A stretch of 64,000 bases of DNA from Bog-473 sp963782415 (GCA_963782415.1 CAWAJT010000004.1:248001-312000); one strand, 5' to 3'; counted from the first letter of the stretch, positions 42,784-51,105 are shown. Numbers and translations: made by a program. Notes: a model not told the origin generated them from the letters alone.

Positions 42784-43653
42784 ATGGAACTCGATATTCA
42801 CGTGCCCCGCTTCACTTGGCCCGGAGGTCCGGAAGCGATCGGGCCGACGTTTGCCACGCTGGCTCAAACCGCGGAGTCGATCGGGGCGCGCACCCTCTCA
42901 GTCATGGATCACTGGTTCCAGATGGAAATGCTATGGCCGGCAGAGGAGCCGATGCTCGAGGGGTACACGGCGCTCTCCTTCGCTGCCGCCAAGACCGAGC
43001 GGCTGCGCTTCCGCATGCTTGTCGGAGGCGTCACCTATCGTCATCCGGGGCTATTGGCCAAGACGATCACGACGCTGGACGTCTTGTCGGGAGGTCGGAC
43101 TGAGCTGGGACTGGGAGCCGCCTGGTACGAGCGGGAGCATCTCGGGCTTGGCGTCCCGTTCCCGCCGCTGGGCGAGCGCTACGAGCGGCTCGAGGAAACG
43201 TTACAGATCTGCTTCCAAATGTGGAGCGGCGACGACGGACCCTACAACGGGACGCACTATCAACTGGCTGAGACTCTCTGCTCACCCAGGCCAGTAAGTT
43301 CACCTCGTCCTCGGGTGCTGATCGGCGGTGGCGGCGAACGTAAGACCCTTCGCCTCGTCGCCACCTACGCCGATGCCTGCAATATCATTGGAGATGTCGA
43401 CACGGTCGCGCACAAAATCGAGGTGCTTCGGCGTCACTGCGACGACGTCGGCCGCGATTTCGACCAAATCGAGGTCACGGCCCTGATTGGAGTCGCCGAG
43501 GACTCCGGCTCAGACGTCATCCTCAGAGAGGCCGAGGCCCTCAGCGAGATCGGCGTCCATGCGATCGTGATCCGGGCGGCCGGACCCGGACCATCGCAGT
43601 GGCTCGAGGAACAATGGAGTCCCCTCATGTCGAGGTTGGCTGCCATCGGCTGA
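42784..43653 (+). CDS. LLM-class F420-type oxidoreductase
   Basis: 289 residues, luciferase-like: MELDIHVPRFTWPGGPE, TLSVMDHWFQMEMLWPAEEPMLEGY, MLVGGVTYRHPGLLAKTITTLD, TELGLGAAWYEREHLGLGVPFP and VLIGGGGERKTLRLVA. Paralogue of the gene at 29247 with the same GVTYR-PG/PA-LAK core. F420 is the likely cofactor. ATG 42784 after GGAGGACG; stands alone just upstream of the tRNA. The 223 bp before it hold nothing further I can call. Confidence 0.87.
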   Translation: MELDIHVPRFTWPGGPEAIGPTFATLAQTAESIGARTLSVMDHWFQMEMLWPAEEPMLEGYTALSFAAAKTERLRFRMLVGGVTYRHPGLLAKTITTLDVLSGGRTELGLGAAWYEREHLGLGVPFPPLGERYERLEETLQICFQMWSGDDGPYNGTHYQLAETLCSPRPVSSPRPRVLIGGGGERKTLRLVATYADACNIIGDVDTVAHKIEVLRRHCDDVGRDFDQIEVTALIGVAEDSGSDVILREAEALSEIGVHAIVIRAAGPGPSQWLEEQWSPLMSRLAAIG

Positions 43654-43702
43654 ACCATCAACGCGCCGACGTCACCTCCATTGTCAGTTATCTTGCAGTC
43701 TC

Positions 43703-43775
43703 GGGCCGCTAGCTCATCCGGAAGAGCAGGGGACTTTTAATCCCAAGGTGCCGGGATCGAGACCCGGGCGGCCCA
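43703..43775 (+). tRNA. tRNA-Lys (anticodon TTT)
   Basis: Cloverleaf by eye: acceptor GGGCCGC/GCGGCCC fully paired (43703-43709 with 43768-43774), D arm GCTC/GAGC around ATCCGGAA, anticodon loop CTTTTAA giving anticodon TTT (43736-43738), T stem CCGGG/CCCGG, discriminator A. Unusual points: the anticodon stem ends in a G-A mismatch (43729/43745), the T loop starts with A instead of the near-universal T (ATCGAGA), and only CC of CCA is encoded. It may be functional or partly decayed. It marks the left end of the island. Confidence 0.78.
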
Positions 43776-43787
43776 CCGCATCCCAGT

Positions 43788-44018
43788 TCACGCTTTGTCG
43801 ACATCACCTTCGACGAGATGTGTAGCCAGTTCTGTAGCCAATGGGTCGACGTCGGGCAACTCGTCGATCCACAAGGCCCGCCGTATCGCGTCGGCCGCAC
43901 GCATCCGCGACGGCGCGAACGGGTGGCCGTCGACGTCCATCGCCGCTCGGATGGAGGCGTGGCCCAGAGTGTCGAAGACGACATCGATCGGCAGGTCATG
44001 GCGAGGAGAAGGGGTCAT
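43788..44018 (-). pseudogene. Tyrosine recombinase (integrase) C-terminal remnant
   Basis: 76 residues. DLPIDVVFDTLGHASIRAAM matches the end of phage/ICE integrases, where the LGHxSI box carries a catalytic His and is followed by D-x-Y-GH with the nucleophilic Tyr. Here the Tyr position is Asp (MDVDGH), and the whole N-terminal domain and the Arg box are missing, so it cannot recombine DNA. The final LATELATHL also fits integrase tails. A GAGGAAC ribosome binding site precedes ATG 44018, so the peptide may still be made. Its position 12 bp from the tRNA 3' end supports the assignment. Confidence 0.72.
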
Positions 44019-44031
44019 GGGAAGTTCCTCG

Positions 44032-44328
44032 TCACGGAAGGGCCTGGATGATTCGAATTGACCTCGTCCCGGTGGTAGCTCTGGTTGCGGGAGTACTCGA
44101 TGAGATCTCGAATCCGGTGAACGATCGCTCCTCGCTCGGCTGAACCCGCCACCGTGATGCCCCGTCCCCGCTGAAAGTGAGGAGTCCCTCATCTCGCAAG
44201 ATGCGGAGGGCGCGCAGAACGGTGTTCTTGTTCACCCCTAGGACTACGGCTAGGTCTTTGGCCAAGGGCAGGCGATCGCCCGGACCGGCTTCCCCTTCGG
44301 CGATCGCCCGGCGGATCTCTGCCGCGAC
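44032..44328 (-). pseudogene. GntR-family regulator lacking its start
   Basis: The frame reads AAEIRRAIAEGEAGPGDRLPLAKDLAVVLGVNKNTVLRALRILRDEGLLTFSGDG, a GntR winged helix. It is preceded in frame by TAA (44329-44331) with no ATG or GTG after it; a TTG at 44265 could only start inside the helix-turn-helix. So the extreme N-terminus has been lost. The C-terminal tail is short and carries no effector domain, as in KorSA-like GntR repressors of actinobacterial integrative elements. It overlaps no other real gene and lies directly upstream of the integrase remnant. Confidence 0.65.
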
Positions 44329-44491
44329 TTAATCATGCAGCGGGATGGATTCGGTTCAGTCTACCTGTACCTTCAGCATGGGGCTAGCAATAGTAGATCC
44401 AATCCGCCAAGGATGTCCACGGCAGACCAGCATCAAAAGGCCGGGCCCGAATGTGCCCAGGGAAGACACCGAGTCCCCCCCATGTACGGCT

Positions 44492-44962
44492 TTAGGGGAT
44501 GGCTGCTGAACCCTCAAGTTGTTCGGTCAGGAGCTCAAGCGAGTGATGCAGCTGGGCGAAGCGACGTGGCCCGAGGATCTCTTCAATTTGCTGCTGAGCA
44601 GCACCCGCTGCGGCGTAGATGGTCTCTTGGAGCCGCCGTCCCCTGGTGGTAAGTCGGATGACGCGGGCCCGACCGTCGAATGAATCTGGGGCGCGCAAGA
44701 GGTATCCGTGTCTTTCGAGATGCCCGAGCAGGTCGTTGACCGACTGTTTGGTGATCCCCACACGATCCGCGAGCTGACTCGGACGTACTCCTTCGAGGCC
44801 GGGATAGCGCCAGAGAGCGACATGCGCTGCGCTCAGATCGTCGAATCCTGCCGTAACGACTCCCGCATACAGCTGAACACGGACCCAGTGCCACACGACG
44901 CCGAGCATGGCGCCGACGTACGGGGGCCGTGGGCCGTCGGGGTGAGAGGAATTGTTTGACAT
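44492..44962 (-). CDS. MarR-family transcriptional regulator
   Basis: 156 residues from ATG 44962. Winged helix: AHVALWRYPGLEGVRPSQLADRVGITKQSVNDLLGHLERHGYLLRAPDSFDGRARVIRLTTRGRRL, typical MarR with the wing Asp/Arg. Divergent from the cupin gene, and the start codon sits at the edge of the repeated ATCGTAAGG half-sites (44964-44997), so it very likely represses itself and the cupin operon. Such regulators respond to phenolic or oxidant ligands. Confidence 0.88.
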   Translation of the reverse strand: MSNNSSHPDGPRPPYVGAMLGVVWHWVRVQLYAGVVTAGFDDLSAAHVALWRYPGLEGVRPSQLADRVGITKQSVNDLLGHLERHGYLLRAPDSFDGRARVIRLTTRGRRLQETIYAAAGAAQQQIEEILGPRRFAQLHHSLELLTEQLEGSAAIP

Positions 44963-44963
44963 T

Positions 44964-44997
44964 ATCGTAAGGTTACCATACGATCTAAATCGTAAGG
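44964..44997. promoter_or_regulatory. MarR operator: three ATCGTA(AGG) half-sites
   Basis: ATCGTAAGG occurs at 44964-44972 and again at 44989-44997, with an inverted copy CCATACGAT at 44976-44984. This gives two overlapping inverted repeats (ATCGTA...TACGAT and CCATACGAT-N4-ATCGTAAGG, 8 of 9 paired) beginning 2 bp from the MarR start codon and 48 bp from the cupin start. Confidence 0.7.
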
Positions 44998-45044
44998 ATT
45001 CCGGACGGCCTGAACGGGAAGGTTCTGAGCAGGAGGTGGTCGAG

Positions 45045-45557
45045 GTGACGACAGCAGTTGTTGACTCTCCCGAGAACGAGCAGACGCAAGCATGGTGGTT
45101 CCTCGACACTCTGGTCGTTGAGCACCGCTGCGCACCTGGAATGGACACCGTGGTGCTCGAGATGACCCTGCCGGCCGGTTCATCACCTCCGCTGCACATC
45201 CACGACGACTTGGACGACACCTGGTACATCCTTGACGGCCAAATGGTGGTGCGCTGTGGTGACGAAGAACTGGTCGTCGGCTCCGGGCATTGGGTTTCCA
45301 TGCCCCGAGGCGTGCCGCACACCTTCCGGGTCGTCGGCGAAGAAGAAGCTCGGATTCTCCTGGTGCATGACAATGCCAGCTTCCGCGACCTCATTCGAGA
45401 CCTCAGTAGCCCTGCAATGGCACGGATCGTTCCGAGCCAGCCGTTGTTCCCGCCCATGCAAGAACTCGCGCGTATCGCTGCCTCACACGACCTCAAACCG
45501 GTTGGACCGCCCATGAGCATCGAAGAGAGTGACAACGTGCGTGGTGCCGTGGGCTAA
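45045..45557 (+). CDS. Cupin-domain protein
   Basis: 170 residues. Single cupin domain: PPLHIHDDLDDTWYILDGQMVVRCGDEELVVGSGHWVSMPRGVPHTFRVVGEEEARIL, with the two histidines of motif 1 (HIH), the Glu position replaced by Asp/Tyr, and His of motif 2 (PHTF), so metal binding is plausible though the acidic ligand is non-standard. GTG 45045 follows AGGAGG (45031-45036). Divergent from MarR and 33 bp upstream of the VOC gene. May be a dioxygenase or small-molecule-binding protein induced through MarR. Confidence 0.85.
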   Translation: MTTAVVDSPENEQTQAWWFLDTLVVEHRCAPGMDTVVLEMTLPAGSSPPLHIHDDLDDTWYILDGQMVVRCGDEELVVGSGHWVSMPRGVPHTFRVVGEEEARILLVHDNASFRDLIRDLSSPAMARIVPSQPLFPPMQELARIAASHDLKPVGPPMSIEESDNVRGAVG

Positions 45558-45590
45558 GGCGCCGTCGCGCATCGAGGGAGAGGTACCGCC

Positions 45591-45989
45591 GTGGAGGTGC
45601 AAGCGCTCGGCCACGTCGTTCTCAAGGTGCGGAATCTCCAGCGTTCCGAGGATTTCTACTCGGGAATCTTGGGCATGCGGATCAGCTTGAGGCTCTTTGA
45701 TCCGCCCATGACGTTCCTGAGCCTCAAAACCACAGAGAACCATCACGACTTCGCCCTGATGGAGCTCGGTCCCGTGGCTCCGGCGCCGGCAGGCGACGCC
45801 ACGGGGCTCGCTCACGTGGCCTTCAAGGTGGGAAGCTCACTGGAGGAGTTCGGCCTGACACGAAGTGTGCTCGATGAGTCGGGGACTCCATTTCTGTACG
45901 AGGCACGGCGTGGCTTTTCCAGGAGCATGCACATTCTCGATCCGGACGGAAACGAAATTGAGCTTTACGTCGACATCTCGGGAGACTGA
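45591..45989 (+). CDS. VOC-family (glyoxalase/extradiol dioxygenase-like) protein
   Basis: 132 residues. Two beta-alpha-beta-beta-beta units: LGHVVLKVRNLQRSEDFYSGILGM with metal His8, and GLAHVAFKVGSSLEEF with the second His, ending in DPDGNEIELYVD with the Glu ligand. The fold covers glyoxalases, dioxygenases and antibiotic-binding proteins. GTG 45591. With the cupin and the monooxygenase it forms a small oxidative or detoxification cassette under MarR. Confidence 0.87.
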   Translation: MEVQALGHVVLKVRNLQRSEDFYSGILGMRISLRLFDPPMTFLSLKTTENHHDFALMELGPVAPAPAGDATGLAHVAFKVGSSLEEFGLTRSVLDESGTPFLYEARRGFSRSMHILDPDGNEIELYVDISGD

Positions 45990-46402
45990 CGAATCGGGTC
46001 CCAGGAGCGTTCGGGGATAGTTCGCCCTGGTCTGGCAGCGAACAAGGGCCTACCTGGGACAACAGCGCATCCTGCTTGAGGTCGGTCGGACTTGCCCTAC
46101 TTGCATTTGGGACGCTGATAGTGATTGGTGGGCCCTTGGAATCCGAGCCTTCACGGTGCTCGGAGCCGTGGTGGCGCTCGGCACTAGTGGTATGTGGATC
46201 GGCGTGATAGCTCACCACGTCAGCACACCCGAGTTCCCGGATTCCTATTACCCCAATCCCTCGCACATGCCGTGGTCTACCTTGCATGTTGGAGCATGGC
46301 TCACCATTTGCGGGCCTGCTCTCGGCCTGTCGCCGCGAGGCGATAGCAATCATACGATCGAAGGAATAGTCTGCGCATCACCGTCAAAGAAGGGTCGTCG
46401 AA
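45990..46402. other. No gene seen; degenerate stretch inside the island
   Basis: No frame has good coding signals. A hydrophobic reading on the plus strand around 46156-46300 could be a membrane-protein remnant, but it has no recognisable motif and ends in nonsense-like sequence. Confidence 0.5.
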
Positions 46403-46714
46403 ATGTGGGCACAGATGATCACGATGCGACTGAAGCCAGGCAGGGAAGACGACCTGCTGAAGGTGACTGCTCAATTGCGGGCGGCCGAACAGCCGGGTTC
46501 TGGTCTCGTGCACACGACAACAACCCGAGATACGAATGATCCGACCCGGATAATCACCCTCGTTGTCTTCGAGAGCGAAGAGAAGGCTCGTGAGCGCGAG
46601 AACGACCCGCGACGTCAGGAGGGACTTCAGCTCGCCAGGGCCGTCATGACGGAGATTTTCGAAGGTGCTCCGGAGTTCACCGACCTGACAGTCGTTGACG
46701 ACTGGGTGGTCTAG
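46403..46714 (+). CDS. Antibiotic biosynthesis monooxygenase (ABM)-like protein
   Basis: 103 residues, ferredoxin-like dimeric alpha/beta barrel: MWAQMITMRLKPGREDDLLKVTAQLRAAEQPGSGLVHTTTTRD then IITLVVFESEEKAREREND. ABM-domain proteins include cofactor-free monooxygenases and haem-degrading enzymes; many are uncharacterised. ATG 46403 without a strong ribosome binding site. Separated from the VOC gene by 413 bp of degenerate sequence, so it may not be in the same transcript. Confidence 0.75.
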   Translation: MWAQMITMRLKPGREDDLLKVTAQLRAAEQPGSGLVHTTTTRDTNDPTRIITLVVFESEEKARERENDPRRQEGLQLARAVMTEIFEGAPEFTDLTVVDDWVV

Positions 46715-47333
46715 ACGGCAATTTGCTGGTCCGGCCCATCGCGCAGCATCAGCGCTCGGTAAGCGCTCGTCCGCGATGGTGCTGCCACAGCCGGCGTTGT
46801 GGGGCACCGAGACGGGCCCGACGGGGATCACGAGCCCCCACAGGGCCTTCCCGAGTTACCATTTCGACATCGTGGCGGCGATCCTTCGGCAGCGCAACAT
46901 GTGACGCTTGGGCCTGTTGGTACTAGTCGCTCAGTTCACCTCGTGTGGCTCGTCCTCGCCATCGAGCGCAAGCAACAAGGGCGTCATCACCACCGCCAGA
47001 GGCGCCCCAAAATCGCTCCTCCTCCGCCGAGTGTCCTACGGGCCGAAGCCCGGTATGCGTGTCGTCGGGTCCCTCACTCGGGTCGATGTATCAACCGCTG
47101 TAACGGGGTCCCAGTTGGAGCAGCCCCGGGAAGGTTGTGAGGTCACGCAGGCAAGTTCAAGGGTCGATGCGCCGTTGGCCACAGCTTAATGAACCAGTTC
47201 GCTTTCTCCAACGCCGGCAAGGTGTCTATAAGGCTGCACTTGCGAACCATCGAAACCATCCGGGCGCTTCGCTCATGGATCATCGCTCAAAGAGGACGTC
47301 ATGTGAAGGCGTCGTCGCTCGAGCACGGCGCCG
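46715..47333. other. No gene seen; 619 bp between monooxygenase and FkbM gene
   Basis: All frames are short and lack homology I can recognise. Likely degraded island DNA. Confidence 0.5.
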
Positions 47334-48092
47334 CTAGCGGGGTGGGTGCGCGACGTACATCCAGTTCCACAATCCACTGGCTGTGTCCATATTTGGGAAC
47401 TCCGAAGCTCCGAGCGGCAAGTCACCCGCCAACCAACCCTCTAGAGATGACACACAGAAACCCACTTCGCGAAGTGTTTCCAGCAGGTTGGTGGCACCAT
47501 AAAGCCTCTCAACATCAACCCCACCGTATTCGAATATGACGATGGGCCTACTTGCAGCGAGGGTCCGCAGGGCACCCCGGAAGACTGAGACTTCGGCACC
47601 TTCAACATCCATCTTGATGAAGTCGACGGTCTCATTGATGTCGAGCACGTCATCGAGCTGACGCGTGATGACCGGGATAGTTTCGACCTGTTCGTGCCAG
47701 TCAGACCTTCGGGTGTCACCAACCAGGCCTCGGATCTCCTGAGGATCGCGCAGAGCGCTAATCCAGGGATCATCTCTTACAACGAAGAAATCAGCTTCCC
47801 CGGTTTCGTCAGAAAGTGCCAGCTCGTGCACCTGGACATTGGGAAATCGCAGGCGCAGCTCAGAGGCCTGGAACGGAATGGGCTCAAATGCGTGATGCTG
47901 TCCGTTGGGTGCGAGAACCTGAATGAATCGGAGGATCTCACCAGTCGCAGCTCCGATGTCGATGCAGTTGGAGTTTGACCCCAGTACTCGTCTCATGGCT
48001 TCCACTGTGAGGATGTTGTATCGGCGATCCGCTTGCTCCGTCGGAGACGGCCGCCCATGGAGGAGCTGCAAAAACCACTCCGTCGTTCGCAT
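47334..48092 (-). CDS. FkbM-family methyltransferase
   Basis: 252 residues from ATG 48092. SAM motif I NCIDIGAATGEILRFI, HHAFEPIPFQASEL, LRFPNVQVHELALSDETGEADFFV, and the FkbM mark DFIKMDVEGAEVSVFRGALRTL, ending GWNW-like WNWMYVAH. FkbM enzymes O-methylate sugars or polyketides. The frame stays open upstream to 48497, so a longer N-terminus is possible, but that extension is basic and unlike the family. Last gene before the right-end tRNA repeat of the island. Confidence 0.82.
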   Translation of the reverse strand: MRTTEWFLQLLHGRPSPTEQADRRYNILTVEAMRRVLGSNSNCIDIGAATGEILRFIQVLAPNGQHHAFEPIPFQASELRLRFPNVQVHELALSDETGEADFFVVRDDPWISALRDPQEIRGLVGDTRRSDWHEQVETIPVITRQLDDVLDINETVDFIKMDVEGAEVSVFRGALRTLAASRPIVIFEYGGVDVERLYGATNLLETLREVGFCVSSLEGWLAGDLPLGASEFPNMDTASGLWNWMYVAHPPR

Positions 48093-48505
48093 CGGCCATG
48101 CCCTCTTAGCCCATGCAAATACCTCGCCCGCCGATCGATCGTCGGACCGATCATGGGTGCGGGTCCACGCTTTCAACTGGGCGAAATCAGTCGCAGCAGG
48201 ATTTGCGGCGGCAGAGAGAACGTCCCTGGACAGGCGCACCGAGGTTGATGCTACCACTTGCCAGGAACTTTTCCACTGGACCGTAAATGCCTGCACGGGG
48301 GGCAGGGGAATCATCGAAGGATTGCTAGACGCGCGGGTAACAGCGGGTGAACCATGTCGCGGAGAGCTGCTGGCCGAGTCCGAAGCCAATCTTGCGGTCC
48401 AGGGAATCATCTTCGGTGTCTTTCCACGGACTCGCCTAAACGATGCAGTGTCGCCAAGCTGAGCTCTACCTACATCGGTGAACTTCAGATGTCCCAACTA
48501 TTGGA

Positions 48506-48540
48506 TCCCAAGGTGCCGGGACCGGTACCCGGGCGGCCCC
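48506..48540 (+). repeat. Direct repeat of the tRNA-Lys 3' end (attachment-site-like)
   Basis: ATCCCAAGGTGCCGGGA (48506-48522) is identical to 43740-43756 in the tRNA, and the match continues to 48540 with three mismatches (48523, 48526, 48527). The copied part begins in the anticodon stem-loop and ends at the acceptor 3' end, the usual extent of a tRNA-derived att core. Confidence 0.85.
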
Positions 48541-48693
48541 CCGAGACATGTGTAGTTCAGGTGACCCCACGCCCGACACCTGCCCCACAACCTGTCTCCA
48601 TTCGCCGGAGGTGGCGGAATGCTCAGGAAGCTCAGCAAGGTGGAGCAGCGTCTTGCGCCGCCTTGCCCATGCCTGTCCGGTCTCTCGGAGGCA

Positions 48694-48727
48694 AGGACCA
48701 AGGTCTTGTGTCTGGGACCTTGGTCCC
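48694..48727 (+). promoter_or_regulatory. Tandem DosR-box-like palindromes before the wax ester synthase gene
   Basis: AGGACCAAGGTCTT (48694-48707) and GGGACCTTGGTCCC (48714-48727) are centred 20 bp apart, two helical turns. The second fits the mycobacterial DosR/DevR consensus GGGACTWWAGTCCC at 12 of 14 positions. They lie 165 bp before the WS/DGAT start. The rest of the 48543-48891 stretch shows no gene. Confidence 0.65.
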
Positions 48728-48891
48728 TACGGCAATGTCCACTCGGGGTTTCATACTGGCCTCGGAGGAGATGAGATGAGAGGTCTGAACCGCGCTCCAG
48801 AAATCTCGGCGCCCCAACGCCCTGCTGCGAACGGTCCAATACCTCTGCGCGCATCATCAGCCCGGTCGTTTGCTTCTGGCGGTGAGCCACA

Positions 48892-50307
48892 ATGACCCAA
48901 CCACGAGCCCTCACTGTTCTTGATGCTTCCTTCCTACATGCGGAATCCGAAACAACCCCGATGCACATGGGGTCAGTGGGTATCTTCGATGGCAGCGCTC
49001 TCTACGATGCTGAGGGCAGTTTCCGCATCGCTGAGATCCGCGAACTGATCGCCAGCCGGTTGGCGCTGGTGCCGAAGCTGAGGCAACGGGCGCGCCCTGG
49101 CTTCCTCGGCGAAGCCCCGCCTTCATGGATCGATGATCCCGAATTCGACATAGCTGATCATGTACGGGTCTGCCGACTTGCACCTCCTGCTGATGAGGTC
49201 GAACTTCGAAAGCTCTGCGCCGATCTCATGGCTGTTCCCCTGGCACGGACGCGCCCACTTTGGGACCTCACGTTCGTCGAAGGCATGGCCGAAGGGCGTG
49301 TCGCTCTCATCGAGCGGCTCCATCACTCGATGGCCGACGGTTTGGCCGCCGCCGAGTTGGCGACGGTTCTTTTTGACCTCTCACCCGAGCCGTCGCCGAC
49401 CGAGCAGCCTTCTGCTGCGTGGAGCCCGTCGGCCCGTGCCACGACCTGGGGGGCCGTAGAGGATCTCTTGCGACTCGGGGCGTTGTCAGTTCAGGCCGTC
49501 AAGTGGTATCTCGGCACTATTGCTCATCCAATTCGGCGCGGTCGGGAGTTGGCAACCCTCACTCGCTCCTTCGGCACCATTGTGACCCCCCATATTTTGG
49601 CCCCCAAGTCTTCCTTGAATGAACGGGTTACAGGCGCACGCTCGATGCAGTTCGTTCGACTGCCCCTCGACGAGGTGCACGATGTCGCCCGCTCGTTTGA
49701 TAGCACTATCAACAATGTCCTTCTGACCCTCGTGGCCGGGGGACTGCGTGCGCTCTTGGCTGGCCGGGGAGAGTTGACCGGGAGTAGCGAGCTCCAGGTG
49801 CTTGTGCCGGTGGGACAGGTCAACGCGGAAGGCCGCGGACTCGGCAACAGCGTGTCGGCGCTCTTCGTGCGGTTACCCGTCGGCGTCGAGGACCCCGGTG
49901 ACGTGCTGGGGTTGGTTTCAGCTGAAGTCGGCGAGAACAAGCGTCGTCACCAAGCTCTGGCGGCGGCTACCCTCCTGCAGTTGCTCGAACCTGTGCCCCA
50001 GAACATCCTGGCCAGAGCAGTCGGGATCCTGAATTGTCAACCCTTCTTCAACGTGGTCGTGACAAATGTTCCAGGACCGTCCATTCCGCTCTATGCGCTC
50101 GGCGCCAAGCTCATTGAGGCATTTCCCATTCTGCCGCTCGTCGGCAACCAGAGTCTGGCGGTGGCAGCGATGTCTTATGAAGGACAGCTGAATCTGGGTG
50201 TGCTCAGCGACCCAGTGACGTGTCCTGATGCCGAAGTCTTCTGTGCCGGGGTACGGGAATGTCATGTGTCGCTGGCTGGGCGATCACCCGGCGCTGTCGC
50301 ACCGTAG
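48892..50307 (+). CDS. Wax ester synthase/diacylglycerol O-acyltransferase (WS/DGAT)
   Basis: 471 residues, usual length. N-terminal LTVLDASFLHAESETTPMHMGS, catalytic HHSMADG at residues 144-150 (HHxxxDG), and the C-terminal features NVVVTNVPGPSIPLY and YEGQLNLGVLSD. It esterifies diacylglycerol or alcohols with acyl-CoA to make storage lipid. In M. tuberculosis the homologue tgs1 belongs to the DosR regulon and makes triacylglycerol in hypoxia; the paired boxes upstream suggest the same control here. ATG 48892 (MTQPRALTVLD). Confidence 0.93.
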   Translation: MTQPRALTVLDASFLHAESETTPMHMGSVGIFDGSALYDAEGSFRIAEIRELIASRLALVPKLRQRARPGFLGEAPPSWIDDPEFDIADHVRVCRLAPPADEVELRKLCADLMAVPLARTRPLWDLTFVEGMAEGRVALIERLHHSMADGLAAAELATVLFDLSPEPSPTEQPSAAWSPSARATTWGAVEDLLRLGALSVQAVKWYLGTIAHPIRRGRELATLTRSFGTIVTPHILAPKSSLNERVTGARSMQFVRLPLDEVHDVARSFDSTINNVLLTLVAGGLRALLAGRGELTGSSELQVLVPVGQVNAEGRGLGNSVSALFVRLPVGVEDPGDVLGLVSAEVGENKRRHQALAAATLLQLLEPVPQNILARAVGILNCQPFFNVVVTNVPGPSIPLYALGAKLIEAFPILPLVGNQSLAVAAMSYEGQLNLGVLSDPVTCPDAEVFCAGVRECHVSLAGRSPGAVAP

Positions 50308-50503
50308 TCACATTCATGTCGGGCCGACCCAGTCAGGGCTCCACTTCGCACAGACCGATGCGGTCGCCGGGTCCTTTCACCAAGCCATTGCTACCGATCG
50401 ATAATTCTCTTCGGATGTCGCCTCTGCTGAGCCCGAGGCGCCCGACCAGAGGACATGCGACCCGACCCGCAGTCATGATGCCATTAGCGATCAAATTCGG
50501 AGG

Positions 50504-50887
50504 CTAAGCAGGCGCAGAAGCCATGTAGTGAAAGACCAACCTGTCCAACACCCAGTGATTGAGGGCCCCAATACCGACGACCGCCAGCAGGATGGACCAA
50601 CCCAGCAGTCCGTACCCTGCGATCGAAGTGAGCCGTGGCCACACCACACAACGAAGACGAGAACACCGAAGCCCAAGACGATGATGGCAGGCAGCTCCAC
50701 ATTGACCCCAGCCATGAGCGTTGAAGCTGACAGTTGCGTGTTGGCTCACCGCACCGAGCCACGTGAATGCTCCTGCAGCCACACCGCTCATGAGTACGAT
50801 CCCGAATGCGACCAAGAGCAGGCCGCTCAGCTGAGTCCGAGAAGAACTTGCCCGAAACCGTTCGGCACGAGGTAGGTACCCGACCAC
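50504..50887 (-). pseudogene. Small multi-pass membrane protein, frameshifted
   Basis: One frame encodes LSGLLLVAFGIVLMSGVAAGAFTWLG and, after a break, GYGLLGWSILLAVVGIGALNHWVLDRLVFHYM; the missing middle segment GVNVELPAIIVLGFGVLVFVVW is in another frame. So a three-TM protein of about 125 residues seems split by two compensating frameshifts (near 50715 and 50610). No family assigned. Alternatively only a shorter peptide is made. The flanks (50308-50503, 50888-51105) hold nothing I can call. Confidence 0.4.
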
Positions 50888-51105
50888 TTGCCTCCGTGCC
50901 GCCTCGAGATCAAGGTGGTCGAGAGCAATCGAATCACCGTGGCGCTATGTCAGACTCTTGGTCTCTGTGGGCGTCGATGCCATCGTCTATCGCCTCCGGT
51001 TCATGCGTCTCACTACGTGTAGAGATGGAACGTAGCGTTTAGGGCTGGGGTTGGATCCACGGTCCGGTGAAGGCCGCCTTGCTGCGATCCCAAAAGCCGC
51101 CCCAT

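Larger units (their letters stand above)
43703..48542. mobile_element. Decayed tRNA-Lys-associated genomic island
   Basis: The left end is the 3' half of the tRNA-Lys gene, the right end a 35-bp near copy of it (43740-43774 versus 48506-48540, 32 of 35 identical, first 17 identical). An integrase C-terminus lies 12 bp inside the left end, in the usual int-attL arrangement, followed by a start-less GntR regulator as in actinobacterial integrative elements. The cargo is a MarR/cupin/VOC/monooxygenase set and an FkbM methyltransferase. No replication or transfer gene remains, so the element is probably fixed. Confidence 0.7.

Noticed and set aside
46156..46539. Possible small membrane protein in the island
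   Set aside because: Only one hydrophobic patch; the rest is charged nonsense-like sequence overlapping the start of the ABM gene.
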